Below, piece by piece: positions 1-10,303 of a stretch of DNA of 64,000 nucleotides; the first letter of the stretch is position 1; each line of letters starts with the position of its first letter. The notes under the pieces are model-generated. The model saw only the letters and a list, made by a program, of their open reading frames with translations. It ran no database searches and was not told the origin of the DNA. The position numbers were made by a program, and so were the translations under genes. Source of the DNA: Madurella fahalii (lineage: Eukaryota > Ascomycota > Sordariomycetes > Sordariales); the NCBI GenBank assembly GCA_029876055.1, contig CM056874.1, forward strand, positions 6,634,001 through 6,698,000, written 5' to 3'.

Positions 1-3000
1 GGCCAATCTCCAATTCCCGCCGAGAGGAGCGAATCACCAGTGACACCGTGTCACCCGCGGCCTGCCCTTCTCCGCCCAAAGAATCAAACTTGTTCCCCCA
101 CCGAGATGAATAAACGTCAGTCTAGCGGTGGGAATTCGGGGCGATGGCTCGTCGACCTTCCAGCCCGAAGGTCGCCCGGTTACGGACCGCCCTGCAGCGG
201 CCGACTGCCTGAGATGATATCGCGAGTCAAAACCCGCATCTCCTCGTCGACATAGGTCGGCGGCGCCAAGCCCACGTGTAGCCCTCCCACCCAACTCTCT
301 GTTGTTCTCTGTTGCCAAGGATGAGTGAGGTTTTGGCATACGGGACTCGGCACCCAGTTGGTCTGCCAAGACGGTCACAATAAAAGCTGGGCCACATGCG
401 ACTCTACGGTGTCCCAGCAAACAGCTGCTCGGTTGACAAATCTAAAAAAGAAAAAAATTTAGACTTATTACGGCTTTTTTCGCATTTTACGTGGGTGGGA
501 CTGGTGTCGTGGCCGGAGTTCGACCCCGGTTCCGCCCTGATTTTTGTTTGTTCGTGTAGTAGGCAAGGATGCCCCATCCGGGCGTCCTTTTCCCCTGCAT
601 CAGAGCGGTCCCGAAGCGATTATCCTCATCAACTCCACGGAGCGGGGGGAGCATGGCTCGGTGCCCAACGACCGGTTAATCACTCATCACCCGTCATTTT
701 CACAGGGCTAGGCCCGCGTCACCTCGTTTCCATGGGTTTCTAGCTCCCGAGCTAGACTTCTTTTTGGAAAAGCCCTAGCGGTACCACGTAGTCCCGTTGC
801 CGCCTTGCCCTCCGGACCGTCTCGGCAGCGATTGAATCAGGGAAGCAGAATTCGGGGCTGGTCAGCGCTGTCATGCCCGGTGCCGGGTGGGGGCGACGCG
901 GCAATGAGATGTGGTGGTTGGAGCCAGGGTTTGTGACGGGACGCGCCGCAGCGCCGGGACTTTTTGCTGACGACTTGGATTCTGCAGCCAGCCGGGCGTC
1001 GCTTCCGTGGCTCGTTATCGGATCTTTATGGTCCGCATGAGCCCCCAAATCCCGCCGTCCCCTGACGCTCAACCGGTGCTTCCTCGTACATGGTATAGAA
1101 ACACGTGTGCTGTCTTCATCGGGGTCCAATATGTTTCTGATATCACCGCGACGGCCTATCGGAAATGCTCCCTCCCCCCCCCCCCAAAGTCAAGTCTACT
1201 TCCCGTGGCCCATCCTCGCACATTAAGCAGAATGACACACTTGATTAAGTCCGTAACCCGAATTCGAAAGTCACCTTCCGCCGGATCGCCTGGCTCTGAA
1301 TGGCGGGGATACGCGAGAAGATCACGGTATTGTACTCCGAATTAGGGGGGGCATTTGGAGCCCGAGAACAGGTGGTCGTACGTAAGTGCTCGTAAAGGTT
1401 GGTGGATAGAGGAGCAGAGCCCCCAACCTCGACCCTGTGATGGAATCGACAAGTCAGCAAGATGCGAAGTCGACTGAGGATTAACGGTTCGCTCCACCTG
1501 GACTCCATATTAGCTCGTACACGTACTATTGGGGCAAGGAAGTTGGCCCCGCCCGGCGCCACTGAGAGTCGCTGATCCTTTGAGACTCCGATCGATTCGT
1601 GTAGGGAAACACCCGAAGTCGGAAGAGAAGAGGCTAGATAGTGCCAGGTTCCAACACAGAATATTGCGTTTCGAAGTATGGCAAAGCACACCAGAGCCGT
1701 CGCCGTGTATGGATATGACTAATTACGGATGGAGACGAGCAGAAGTCGTAGGGTTGCGGTTCATGCCACGTTTTGCAGGTTGCCATCTTAGACCAACATC
1801 AGCGGTCGTCCTCAAGAGCCTCGAGGCTCGAGGTGTGAATTCTTGTTTACCTATAAACCAGCATCCGTAAGTGGGTCTCCTAAGAAGAAGTACAAGCATC
1901 TACGTAGCGAAGCACGCTCGTTAGAAAAGAAAAAGAAGAAATACTCTATATATACTCCTCTGTCAGGGGCATAAACGCTCAAGCGGGCCAATCGCCTCAA
2001 CCACTCCCCTTTTTTTCCACCCACCGTCCCCACCACACCCCTCTCCCCTCATAGTGTCTGCGCTCCCTCGACCTCTGACTGTTGATATAGTTCGCCATCG
2101 GCCAAACGTGTCGCAGCCTTATCGACCTCGCGGAAAGCATTGGGGCATGTGGTGGTTACATTAAGGCTCAGGTTCGGACGGTGAGTCGCCCACTGTTACC
2201 AGCTCTCCTTTCCGCGGGGAATAAGGTGGGGTTGGACCGCTTCCCTAAAGGACGCCCGCTTGCCTTGCGCTGTCATGCAGTGTTCTCCGCAGCATCGTTC
2301 ATTTAGGGTTGCCGGGCGGCCAGGTTGGTTGGTTGGTGATGACGGTGATGGTGGGTAGGACTTCCGAGGCCCGGAGAGCTTTGTCCGGTGAGGGCACTGG
2401 CCAGGGCCACGATAAGTCGCAGGCGCTCATTTGCTGTGACTATTACATATCTGAAATTGCCAAACACAAATCTAACCCGAAGGGTCGTACGCATATAGCC
2501 TTCATACCCTGGTTACTTAGCCGTGGAGCACCGTGTTGATCTGAGTCATGACACACTTTCCTGACTTGCGCGACTGTATAAAACACAAACGTACATTAAA
2601 GATCAAAAGCTGCGTGTCAATAAGATCTTTTTGGGTTTGAAAAGTTACCCGCTAAAACTCGAAACAAAATCCGAGGCACCCAGAATACCCAATCCACCGC
2701 GCTGTTGATGTCCCGGGTTTGTGTGACGTTGAGAGTTGGACCTTTTATGCAGGTCACGTTCCTAGGTGTACTAAAGGCTGCCGTATGGTTCGTTTACTTC
2801 CTATCACTCTGACCATATCATTATTTCCGATCATAATTTCAACAAGCCGAACTCTGCGATAAGGGGCGTGAACCCTCCAAACGGTGTGAGGGCGATCTTG
2901 GTAACAGCACCGCGGCAAGTAGCGCTCAGCAAAGCCCGGGAATCAAGGCAAATGAATTATGATCTCTCCCTCCCTTCAAATGCTCCCTTATTGCGATGCG

Positions 3001-3302
3001 ATGGAAGAGGATGGAGGGGGAAACGGTGGCATGCCGAGAAGTGGGTTGGGTGACCCGTGGCGGAGAACCCTAGGCCTGGAGAACCTGGCCATGGAAGCGA
3101 CCGCACATAGTGTGGGTTTTGGAAGCTCGGCATAATGTCGAACTGTACCTACGGTCTCATAGTTAGGTCCAGAATGTCTTGACCCGGGCCTGTATCTAGT
3201 CAATGGTTCAATATCCGCTTCAATCTAACTTGTTTGCACTGCATCTTGGCCTCTCCGGGGACCGCGGACTGGGAATTGCGGTCCGAAGTATAGACAGTAT
3301 AA
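1..3302. other. gene-poor region
   Basis: No protein-coding gene can be supported here. The open frames are short (up to about 148 codons), overlap on both strands and show no recognisable domain. Base composition is mixed and there is no clear repeat. The stretch may hold non-coding DNA or eroded sequence upstream of the truncated NPP1-domain gene. Confidence 0.5.
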
Positions 3303-3938
3303 ATGGAAATGGAAGGTGATCTCTTGTATAAAGATGCTCACCCATCACCACTTTCGACCCCAAAACTCGCCGTCGTCAAGTGCCCGGCCGACGACTGCCG
3401 CAACCCGGACCGGCTGGACCACAACAACGTGTACGCGCGGTCGCGCTGCAACAACGGCTGGTGCGCCATCATGTACGAGTACTACTTCGAGAAGGACCAG
3501 GCCATCTGCGGCAGCTTCCTCGGGGGGCACCGGCACGACTGGGAGAACGTCGTCGTCTTCGTCAAGGACGACCAGGTCAAACGCGTCTCGCCGTCCTGCC
3601 ACGGCGAGTACCAGCACCCCAGCGACGCGCCCATGCTCGACGGCGAGCACCGCGTCAAGATGGTCTACCACAAGGACGGCGCCGGCACGCACTGCATCCG
3701 CAACGCCAAGCCGGCGGACGACGGCATCGAAAACCACACGGGCAAGTGGTTCTCGTCCAAGGTGGTTGGCTGGGAAGGCTGGCCGAGCACCGAGTTGCGG
3801 GATAAGGTTCTCGACGGGAAGAACTGGAGTGGCGACGGTGGCATTCGTCCCAAGCTCGGTGACAACGACTTTGCCAAAAACCTTCGGGACGCCGCTGGTG
3901 ATGGTGTCCCGGGTTTCGACCCTGAGAAGGACGAGTGA
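3303..3938 (+). CDS. NPP1-domain (necrosis-inducing-like, NLP) protein, 5' part missing
   Basis: The 211-residue product belongs to the NPP1/NLP family, secreted proteins of fungi, oomycetes and bacteria, some of which permeabilise plant plasma membranes. The diagnostic heptapeptide GHRHDWE is present at about residues 75-81, preceded by the conserved IMYEYYF-type strand. Family members usually have about 230-250 residues with a signal peptide. Here the signal peptide and roughly the first third of the domain are absent, and a TAA lies directly upstream in frame of the first ATG. Sequence changes from AT-richer to strongly GC-rich near 3360, which suggests a 5' truncation or an upstream exon that I could not identify. 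Whether it makes a functional protein is doubtful, and a lost or moved 5' end fits the nearby transposon activity. Family call is secure; gene completeness is not. Confidence 0.72.
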   Translation: MEMEGDLLYKDAHPSPLSTPKLAVVKCPADDCRNPDRLDHNNVYARSRCNNGWCAIMYEYYFEKDQAICGSFLGGHRHDWENVVVFVKDDQVKRVSPSCHGEYQHPSDAPMLDGEHRVKMVYHKDGAGTHCIRNAKPADDGIENHTGKWFSSKVVGWEGWPSTELRDKVLDGKNWSGDGGIRPKLGDNDFAKNLRDAAGDGVPGFDPEKDE

Positions 3939-4303
3939 AAGGGTGCAATTGCGTAAGCCGTGCTGGATTATAGCTTGTTAGCGGAGCTAGATGATAGTAG
4001 AATGTTAGATCTTGGATTTTAGCTTTGTTGCCTCTTCGTACTGAGTCCATTACCTGCATGGAATGTTCTATCTGTTCTGAAAGTGTCCTCAAGAACGGTA
4101 CGCTCGCCGTCACTGTAGACTGAACCTGTAGCCTTGTTGGCAACTATCATACCATGTAGCCTGCCTTACCTTAATTAGCATCTACCAGTCAATGTTTAAT
4201 CGCAGCGGGAGTCGCATCTATGAAGCCGCCTTAAACTAGTGCTGCCAGAGCATAAGCTAGAGTACATGAGGGTTGTAGTTAAAGCACTTTTAGTATTTAC
4301 CGA
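3939..4303. other. spacer between NPP1-like gene and transposon
   Basis: AT-richer 3' flank of the NPP1-domain gene, running up to the TA target site of the transposon. No gene seen. Confidence 0.4.
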
Positions 4304-4305
4304 TA

Positions 4306-4350
4306 ACGTATATTATCAGCGAGTCGTGGGTATCAGCGAATCGTGGCTTT
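4306..4350 (+). repeat. left terminal inverted repeat of pogo-type element
   Basis: This 45-bp repeat matches the reverse complement of 6124-6168 with three mismatches. It contains two tandem copies of a roughly 17-bp motif of the form TATCAGCGARTCGTGG, probably transposase-binding sites. Confidence 0.88.
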
Positions 4351-4394
4351 TCCACTACCCTACAAATACTATCTTCAATTACAACACAACAATA

Positions 4395-6068
4395 CTAGGA
4401 ACTAACTATAATTACATCAGAAGCAGTTGAATCAGATAATTCTGCACCCTCCTGGCAAGTACGGGCATTATGGCCAGGCTTGCCGCACACACTACAGCAC
4501 CGAACTTTAGTACGATCCCCCCCTACACCAATACCACCCGATCGCATTTCCTGCTTTACCTCCCCACCTACGGCCTTCTGGTCTAGTAGGTCCTTTGCAT
4601 CTTGTACAGCAAGTGATCCTCCAAGTCGTATACGTGTTTTTTTAGCTTTCCGGCGCTTGCTTAGCGCCTCGTTGGCCTTGCGAAGCGAAGAGACCTCTGC
4701 CTGAAGGAGAGCCACCTGGTGCATTACAGCCATCGTACCCTTGGTAAGCTGGTCCATAGCAGCCAACATCGAAGTCGGGGAGCTATTTTGATGATTGGTA
4801 ATACGAGTCTTGATAAGCGTTGACTGCAACTCGGCTTCTCGAGGGTTGTGTGGTGTCTGGAAGACCCAGGGTTGTGCAGTACCAGGCCGTAAGTTCGGGG
4901 GTGTTGGCGTACGAAGCTTGACATCCAGCTTGGAAAGTACCCTTTCTGGATCGTACGGCACAAGACCAGCCCCTGCAAAGCCGCCCTGAATGTTCCTCTC
5001 TGTCATAGAGGCAAAGTAGGCCTCGCGGAAGGTACAGAGGAACTCGAGCTTGCTTACGTGGTTGATATGCGCCTGCATCAAGTCCTCGATCTGCCGACCG
5101 TACGCCTGTTTTAGCGGCCCAAAACAGCCAATATCGAGTGGCTGGAGTTTATGGGAAGAGTGCGGAGGTATATAGAGTGTAACGATGTTGTTCTGCTGGT
5201 AGTAGAGCTCGAATTCGGTCGAGTGGTGGCTTTCGTAGCCGTCGAGGATTAACAACCGGTATTTACCTTTTGTCCGGGCCGCTGTATAGTAGTCGAAGTG
5301 CTTGATCCAATCTAGGCCTACCGCATTGGTAGTCCAGCCATTGTCGGTAGTTGCAATACACCAATCGGCCGGGAGGTTACACTCGGTATACCAGTTAGCG
5401 AGGTGGTACTGCGCGGCTAAGATAATAAACGGAGGGATAGCCCAGCCAAGGGCATTAACACCTTGGATCACCGTTGCCCATTCGCGGTTACCAGGCTGGG
5501 CTAGCTTTGCCTTGCTACAGCCATCTGAGGTCGTAACTACCATACCCGCGCAGATAATGCCCATCATAAACCCAGTCTTATCGAAGTTATAGATATCGTT
5601 ATCTACAATACCGTACTTTGCCTTAGTATTATATACGAGCGTAAACCACTCGCTAATAACCTCTGGATCCTCGCACTTAGCCCTCTGATAGTCATATCGA
5701 CGGGTATAACGCATACGGAGCTCTGGCTGGCGTTTAACAAACCGATGCGCCCAGAGCTTGCCGACAGGGGGCACGTCGCGTACGCGTAGCAGTTGGTTGG
5801 CCATATCTTCCATACTGCACAGTCTCGGCGGAAATGCACGTGCAGATAGTTCAATTATATACTGAACTATTGCCCGCTCTTCCAGATCTGTGAGCTTACG
5901 CGAGTTGGGCGTGGTGTCGCGTCGTGCAGGTCGGCCAGCGCGTCGGTCGCGGAGGGTTGAAGCTGGCACGTCATAGAGCTTAGCTACGGCCTCAAGCTTT
6001 GGCCGCTTGTCGTTTCGAAGAGCTTCAAGGGCTAAGATAACCCTGGCTTCCTTTGAAGGCGGCGGCAT
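4395..6068 (-). CDS. pogo/Fot1-family DDE transposase with C-terminal zinc knuckle
   Basis: The 557-residue transposase should cut and paste the surrounding element. Order of parts: an N-terminal psq-type helix-turn-helix (KLEAVAKLYDVPASTLRDR), a CENP-B-like second DNA-binding region ending near GKLWAHRFVKRQPEL, then a DDE_1 catalytic core. The three acidic positions lie in NFDKTGF (about residue 162), LILDGYESHHS (about 276) and SHKLQPLDIGCFG (about 311). The C-terminus adds a CCHC zinc knuckle of form CX2CX4HX4C (near 4466-4505). The frame stays open to GTG at 6131 inside the right inverted repeat, but the first ATG is at 6068 (MPPPSKEARV), a typical start for this family, so I use that. 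No stops or frameshifts interrupt the gene. Confidence 0.9.
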   Translation of the reverse strand: MPPPSKEARVILALEALRNDKRPKLEAVAKLYDVPASTLRDRRAGRPARRDTTPNSRKLTDLEERAIVQYIIELSARAFPPRLCSMEDMANQLLRVRDVPPVGKLWAHRFVKRQPELRMRYTRRYDYQRAKCEDPEVISEWFTLVYNTKAKYGIVDNDIYNFDKTGFMMGIICAGMVVTTSDGCSKAKLAQPGNREWATVIQGVNALGWAIPPFIILAAQYHLANWYTECNLPADWCIATTDNGWTTNAVGLDWIKHFDYYTAARTKGKYRLLILDGYESHHSTEFELYYQQNNIVTLYIPPHSSHKLQPLDIGCFGPLKQAYGRQIEDLMQAHINHVSKLEFLCTFREAYFASMTERNIQGGFAGAGLVPYDPERVLSKLDVKLRTPTPPNLRPGTAQPWVFQTPHNPREAELQSTLIKTRITNHQNSSPTSMLAAMDQLTKGTMAVMHQVALLQAEVSSLRKANEALSKRRKAKKTRIRLGGSLAVQDAKDLLDQKAVGGEVKQEMRSGGIGVGGDRTKVRCCSVCGKPGHNARTCQEGAELSDSTASDVIIVSS

Positions 6069-6123
6069 ATTGTGCTGGTAGAGGAAACTGATGTTAGGTA
6101 GAGAGGTATGGCGTTGCGCCAAG

Positions 6124-6168
6124 AAAGCCACGACCCGCTGATACCCACGACTCGCTGATAATGTACGT
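6124..6168 (-). repeat. right terminal inverted repeat of pogo-type element
   Basis: This 45-bp partner of the left inverted repeat is followed by TA at 6169-6170. The tandem motif is present here too, with one unit reading GG where the left copy has AA. Confidence 0.88.
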
Positions 6169-6489
6169 TATCTCTATAATCAGTATCCTTCGTATCTACT
6201 TCTATCTCGCATACGTTATACCTAGAACGCAAGCGTTTCGAGTCCACGGCCGCTCGGCATGAAGAAGAGAAGTGGTTGGAGTTTGGGGACAGATCGAAGA
6301 GGGGGAATGTTCGTCGAGATAAGTAGGTCTGGAGTGCGCGGTTTGCTGCTACACGACGGGGAACGCGCAAGTCAGAGCGCAGAGAAGAAGGACAAAGAAC
6401 ACCACAGATCAAAACCGTTTATATACTTGGGTATCAAATTTCAATTCTCCAAAGAGTTGGATTAGTTCGCCTTGGTTATTCATGGACTA

Positions 6490-6790
6490 CGCATTGAGGT
6501 CGACGCCCCATAATTACGGCACCAATAACGTCAAAGGTGAAGTTTATGAGGACTGGGACCAGCACAAATTCCTCTCCGGTCCTGGCATAGCGGTCCAAAG
6601 CTTCGATCAAGGGGCCAATCTCGTCCCTGATGGACGAGAAGCAGGCTATTGAGGAGATGTGGAATACCGGCGTGCTGCTCGAAGCGCCTGAAATTCAGCC
6701 TGCTGTAGAGATAGGGCGCCAGCAGCGCCAGGACTGCAGCCAGCAGGGACCCAACATGCCAATTAGAAGTTGCAGCAACGATTGAGGGAT
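6490..6790 (-). pseudogene. cytochrome P450 relic
   Basis: Two P450-like fragments are readable on the minus strand in different frames. Around 6790-6660 there is an N-terminal anchor-like stretch (LLAAVLALLAPYLYSRLNFRR). Around 6640-6490 there is a segment resembling the region before and into the P450 core (ALDRYARTGEEFVLVP, then INFTFDVIGAVIMG). The two parts lie closer together than in a real P450, so much of the intervening coding sequence is gone and the frame has shifted. No heme-binding cysteine motif follows. This is inference from family resemblance; the second fragment is the more convincing. Confidence 0.5.
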
Positions 6791-7984
6791 ATGGGAAAAC
6801 GTTGGAGTGTGGGAGTCGACAGAGGGCAAAATCACGGGGTGTGATGAGGGCCTGTGTCCGGGCAACACTGTTACAACTGTTGATTGATTCTTGCGGCCGA
6901 CCACGGATCCCAATAGGCCATATTTCGGCGTGGAGGGCTTAGAAGCTACGAGGAGTTGGGTGCCTTGGCCCTTGCGGCGGTGAGCATTCCTCCCGGACTT
7001 AGCTAATTATCATGTAAACGGCAGGGGCCCACACTGTATGTACACGAGGCAGCCCCTGGGTTCTCAAGATGTGCACTTTGACCCAAGAGTCAGGAGTTTA
7101 GGATCAAGATCCCTGCGCGTGTTATAATCATTGTTCAGCTGAATCGTAGGCGCTACCAAGTTAAGCAGTTCTTACTAATGCGTGATTTAGTCTGTAGGTG
7201 TAGATTGTTACAGAGAGAAGAAAGGGCGCAAGAGACTAGAGGCCCTGCCTGGCAGAAGAAGTGGCTCATGACTTACGCTAATAGCTCCCTGTGGAGGCTT
7301 GCCGCAATGCCGCTTGCATTGAATCGAAGTATCTCCGCCAGGTGGTTGTGATCTGAATGTCCTCACACACACTAATATACCCCAACATGGCACCAAAGGC
7401 TAGCATACTTGTCATTAATTACTTACGGGCTCAAGGATTCCCAGCACGTCTCGACTGTACCCGGTGATGCTGCTGGCAAGTTGCGGTTGCGGTGTGATAG
7501 GTGTACTTACAATCTTGTCTTGTGTTTTATATCTCAGATACTTTAGAAGCAGTGTTTGGATAATTAGTTCTAAGGTACGAAGGTAACAGGGCGTGAATCG
7601 CCAAATATTTCGGAAACCCTAGATTACCCGGGTTGACAACTTAACCGGGCCTGGGGTTACATCGGGAGGTCCGTATGAACGAGCATAGATCGTAAATTGG
7701 TCTGAGCTTTGCATCCGCACCCAGAAATCTCATCCGGGCCAGTTACAGCCATCCTCCGATCTCCATGGTCTCCCTGGCAACTCTATGAACAACGAGTATC
7801 ACCACTCGTTCCCTAAACCTCGGCTCTTGTTTTATTTGATTGGCACTGGGCGTGCCGGTGCCGATATGCCCGTTTCCAAACACGAATAAGCAAGAAGCAA
7901 TCCAGGACGAGTACTACAGGGAATTAGAACTTTAGAAGAGGCTAATCAAGGACACCGTCTGGTCCGTCTCCGAGGCCGGAGAAG
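6791..7984. other. intergenic region upstream of MFS transporter
   Basis: About 1.2 kb without a supportable gene. It contains the 5' flank of the transporter starting at 7985. Short open frames here have no recognisable features. Confidence 0.4.
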
Positions 7985-9551
7985 ATGGTGTTGGAAGAAC
8001 AATCCCAGCCGGGCGGTCCGGACGATGCCGTCCAGCGCCGGATCCGCCGCAAAGTCGATTTCCGGCTATGCACCATCGCCGGCATCCTCTGCAGCCTCAA
8101 TCTCCTCGACAGCGGCGTCCTGTCCAGCGCCGCCGTCACCTCCATGCCGTCCGATCTGGGGCTGGACCAGGGCGACCGCTTCTCCGTGTCTATCTTCATC
8201 TTCACCATCTCCAGCATTGTGTTCCAGCTGCCCTCGACCATCGCCGTGCGCATTCTCGGCCCGCGCATCTGGTTCACCGCCATCACTTTCGCATTCGGCC
8301 TCATCACGCTCTGCACCGGCTTCATCCGCATCTGGCAGCAGATGATCATCCTGCGCATCCTCCTTGGCGCCGCCATGGCCGGCATCTTCCCGGGCCTCTC
8401 CTACCTCATCAGCACCTGGTACCCCCGCAGGGAGCAGCAGCTGCGCTTCGCCTTCATGCAGAGCGGCGAGGTTATCATCCTCGCCACCGGCAGCCTGGTC
8501 AACTACGGGCTCAACCGCCTCGACGGCCGTGGCGGCCTCGAGGGCTGGCGCTGGATGTTTATCGTGCAGGGCCTCTGCACCTGCGTCATCGGCATCGCCA
8601 CGTACTGGTGGATGGTCGACTTCCCCGAGAACTCGCACAAGAGCTTCCGCTTCCTGTCGCCCGACGAGGCCGCCGTCGTCGCAGAGCGCATCCAGACCGA
8701 CCGCGGCGACCTCCTCGCACAGGACTTTGCTCTCAAAAAGGTCCTCGTCCACGCCAAGGACCCCAAGATCTGGGCGTTCGCCTCGCTCTTCTTTATGCAG
8801 AACATCGTGTCAACCGCGCTGGCGTACTTTGTGCCCATCATATTGGAGAGCGGGCTGGGATACTCGCCTAACGACTCCATCATCCTCTCGGCGCCGCCAT
8901 ACTACTACGCCGTCGTGCCGGTTCTCGTGTCGTCGTGGTACGCCGACAGGTTCCGGATCCGGGCGCCCATCATTGCGTTCAACGCGCTTTGCCTCATCAC
9001 TGGCTTTGCTGTGCTAGGTTTTGCTGGGAACTCTGGGGCTCGCTACTTTGGCGTCTTCCTCGCCACAGGCGCGTACGTGGCTAACTGGGCCGCCCTGACC
9101 GCGTACCAGGCGAATAATGTTGTTGGGTATGTCGACTCTCCCCACATTAATCACTCTCAGGGCGGCAAGCTAACTTTGAGTCCCGCAGTCAATGGAAGCG
9201 CGTGTTCACTGCGGCGGCTTGCACCATGTTCAACGGCGCAGGTGGGATCGCAGGGAGCTACATCGTGCGCAGATTCGAGGCGCCATACTATGCCACGGCT
9301 GTTTGGGTCTCTATCGGGTAGGTCCCGTCGCCATGCATACACATACACAGGAGCTAAATGAGCGTAGATCGCATATTTTGATGATCTCTGTCGTCACTGT
9401 GCTTTCAGTTCACTTCTACCTCGCCAATCGATCGCAAAGCCGGAGTTCTAGGGTCTTGGAGGACACGGTACGTCGCTTTCCGCAATGCTGCTTCCCCTGG
9501 TGTCTTCATTTAACTCATCATGCTTAGGAGGGCTTTCGGTTTACGTACTAG
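7985..9551 (+). CDS. MFS transporter, allantoate permease / anion:cation symporter type
   Basis: A 12-helix major facilitator protein of about 464 residues, related to fungal allantoate, nicotinate and pantothenate permeases (Dal5/Tna1 group). I model four exons: 7985-9126, 9189-9317, 9368-9467 and 9528-9551. All introns are GT-AG and the frame closes exactly. The last exon gives the family-typical tail EGFRFTY before the stop. Visible features are the early NLLDSGVLSSA helix, the LRILLGAAMAGIFPGLSYL segment, GWRWMFIVQG after helix 6 and a long cytoplasmic loop near residues 210-250. It is the left neighbour of the GH105 hydrolase, and a second transporter of the same family lies on the other side, which suggests uptake of a pectin-derived uronide or sugar acid. 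Substrate is inferred only from context. Confidence 0.87.
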
Positions 9552-10303
9552 GCGTTGGGGTCAAAAGCCGAAGACGAATAGTGGCAAAGCCACTACGCAG
9601 ATTCTGGGTCAAGGGTGGTACTTGTGACAAACCACCTCAGGTCCACTCCGACTGCCATTGTCCTCCATTCGAATGCCATTATCATTGCCGGGATCTCAAA
9701 ACCTCTCAAAAATGCCGATAATATTTTGCGTCGTTAAAGGTAAGTAATGTGACTAAGATAGTTACTTATCTATTTTACCTAGCAAAGTTTGCCCACGCTA
9801 CATCTGAGACGACGCTTTATTCTATGAGGAACCGGTGTTCAAGTACCATCGACGGCGGCAATACAACTATTTCGACGGGAAACACGCGAAACAACTGGCG
9901 GCGCGAAGCGGATTTCGTGCGATTACCCCTATGCAGAGCCCAACTTGATGATCGTCAAGCCCCGTTTGTTGACATTGGTTCCTGGTGCCAATTTCGTTTC
10001 CAGTATCGGAGATGGCTTATAAATAGGGTCTCGTAGTGGTGTTTTCGGGTCCTGGCCCGTGCCAAGTTGGTAAGCGCCAGAAAGTCTCTGGTTCGCCTTC
10101 TGGGTTTCCCGATGCATGAAGGGAGCCCATTTCTTCGACATCTGGGCCCCGGTCCTAGGATCAGCCCTCTATGATCTCTATTCCATTATGTGCTTTTAAT
10201 TGCCTTTGCTGGGTGCATGTCAACTGTTATTATTGAGGCTTCTGGACCTGAATCACCTGGTAGTGTGGCTCCCTTGACCGGCCCATAAGCCCCGTACCAG
10301 GAC
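9552..10303. other. spacer between MFS transporter and GH105 gene
   Basis: Convergent 3' flanks of the two genes. No coding sequence supported. Confidence 0.4.

Larger units (their letters stand above)
4304..6170 (-). mobile_element. pogo/Fot1-type DNA transposon, apparently full length
   Basis: The element proper is 4306-6168 (1,863 bp). It has 45-bp terminal inverted repeats with only three mismatches and is flanked on both sides by TA (4304-4305 and 6169-6170), the target duplication expected of the Tc1/mariner/pogo superfamily. It carries one uninterrupted transposase gene on the minus strand. Intact ends plus an intact reading frame suggest a recent insertion. It lacks the stop-codon-riddled look of the relics at 25-34 kb. 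Confidence 0.88.

Noticed and set aside
490..540. Possible tRNA (GTTCGACC-like T-loop)
   Set aside because: No matching acceptor, D and anticodon arms on either strand.
1245..1691. 148-codon minus-strand frame as a gene
   Set aside because: No domain, signal peptide or plausible start context; isolated in a gene-poor region.
6069..6131. Transposase start at 6131
   Set aside because: That codon is GTG inside the terminal inverted repeat; the first ATG at 6068 fits family starts.
8066..8752. Long minus-strand open frame opposite the MFS transporter
   Set aside because: Shadow of a GC-rich coding exon; acidic low-complexity translation without domain.
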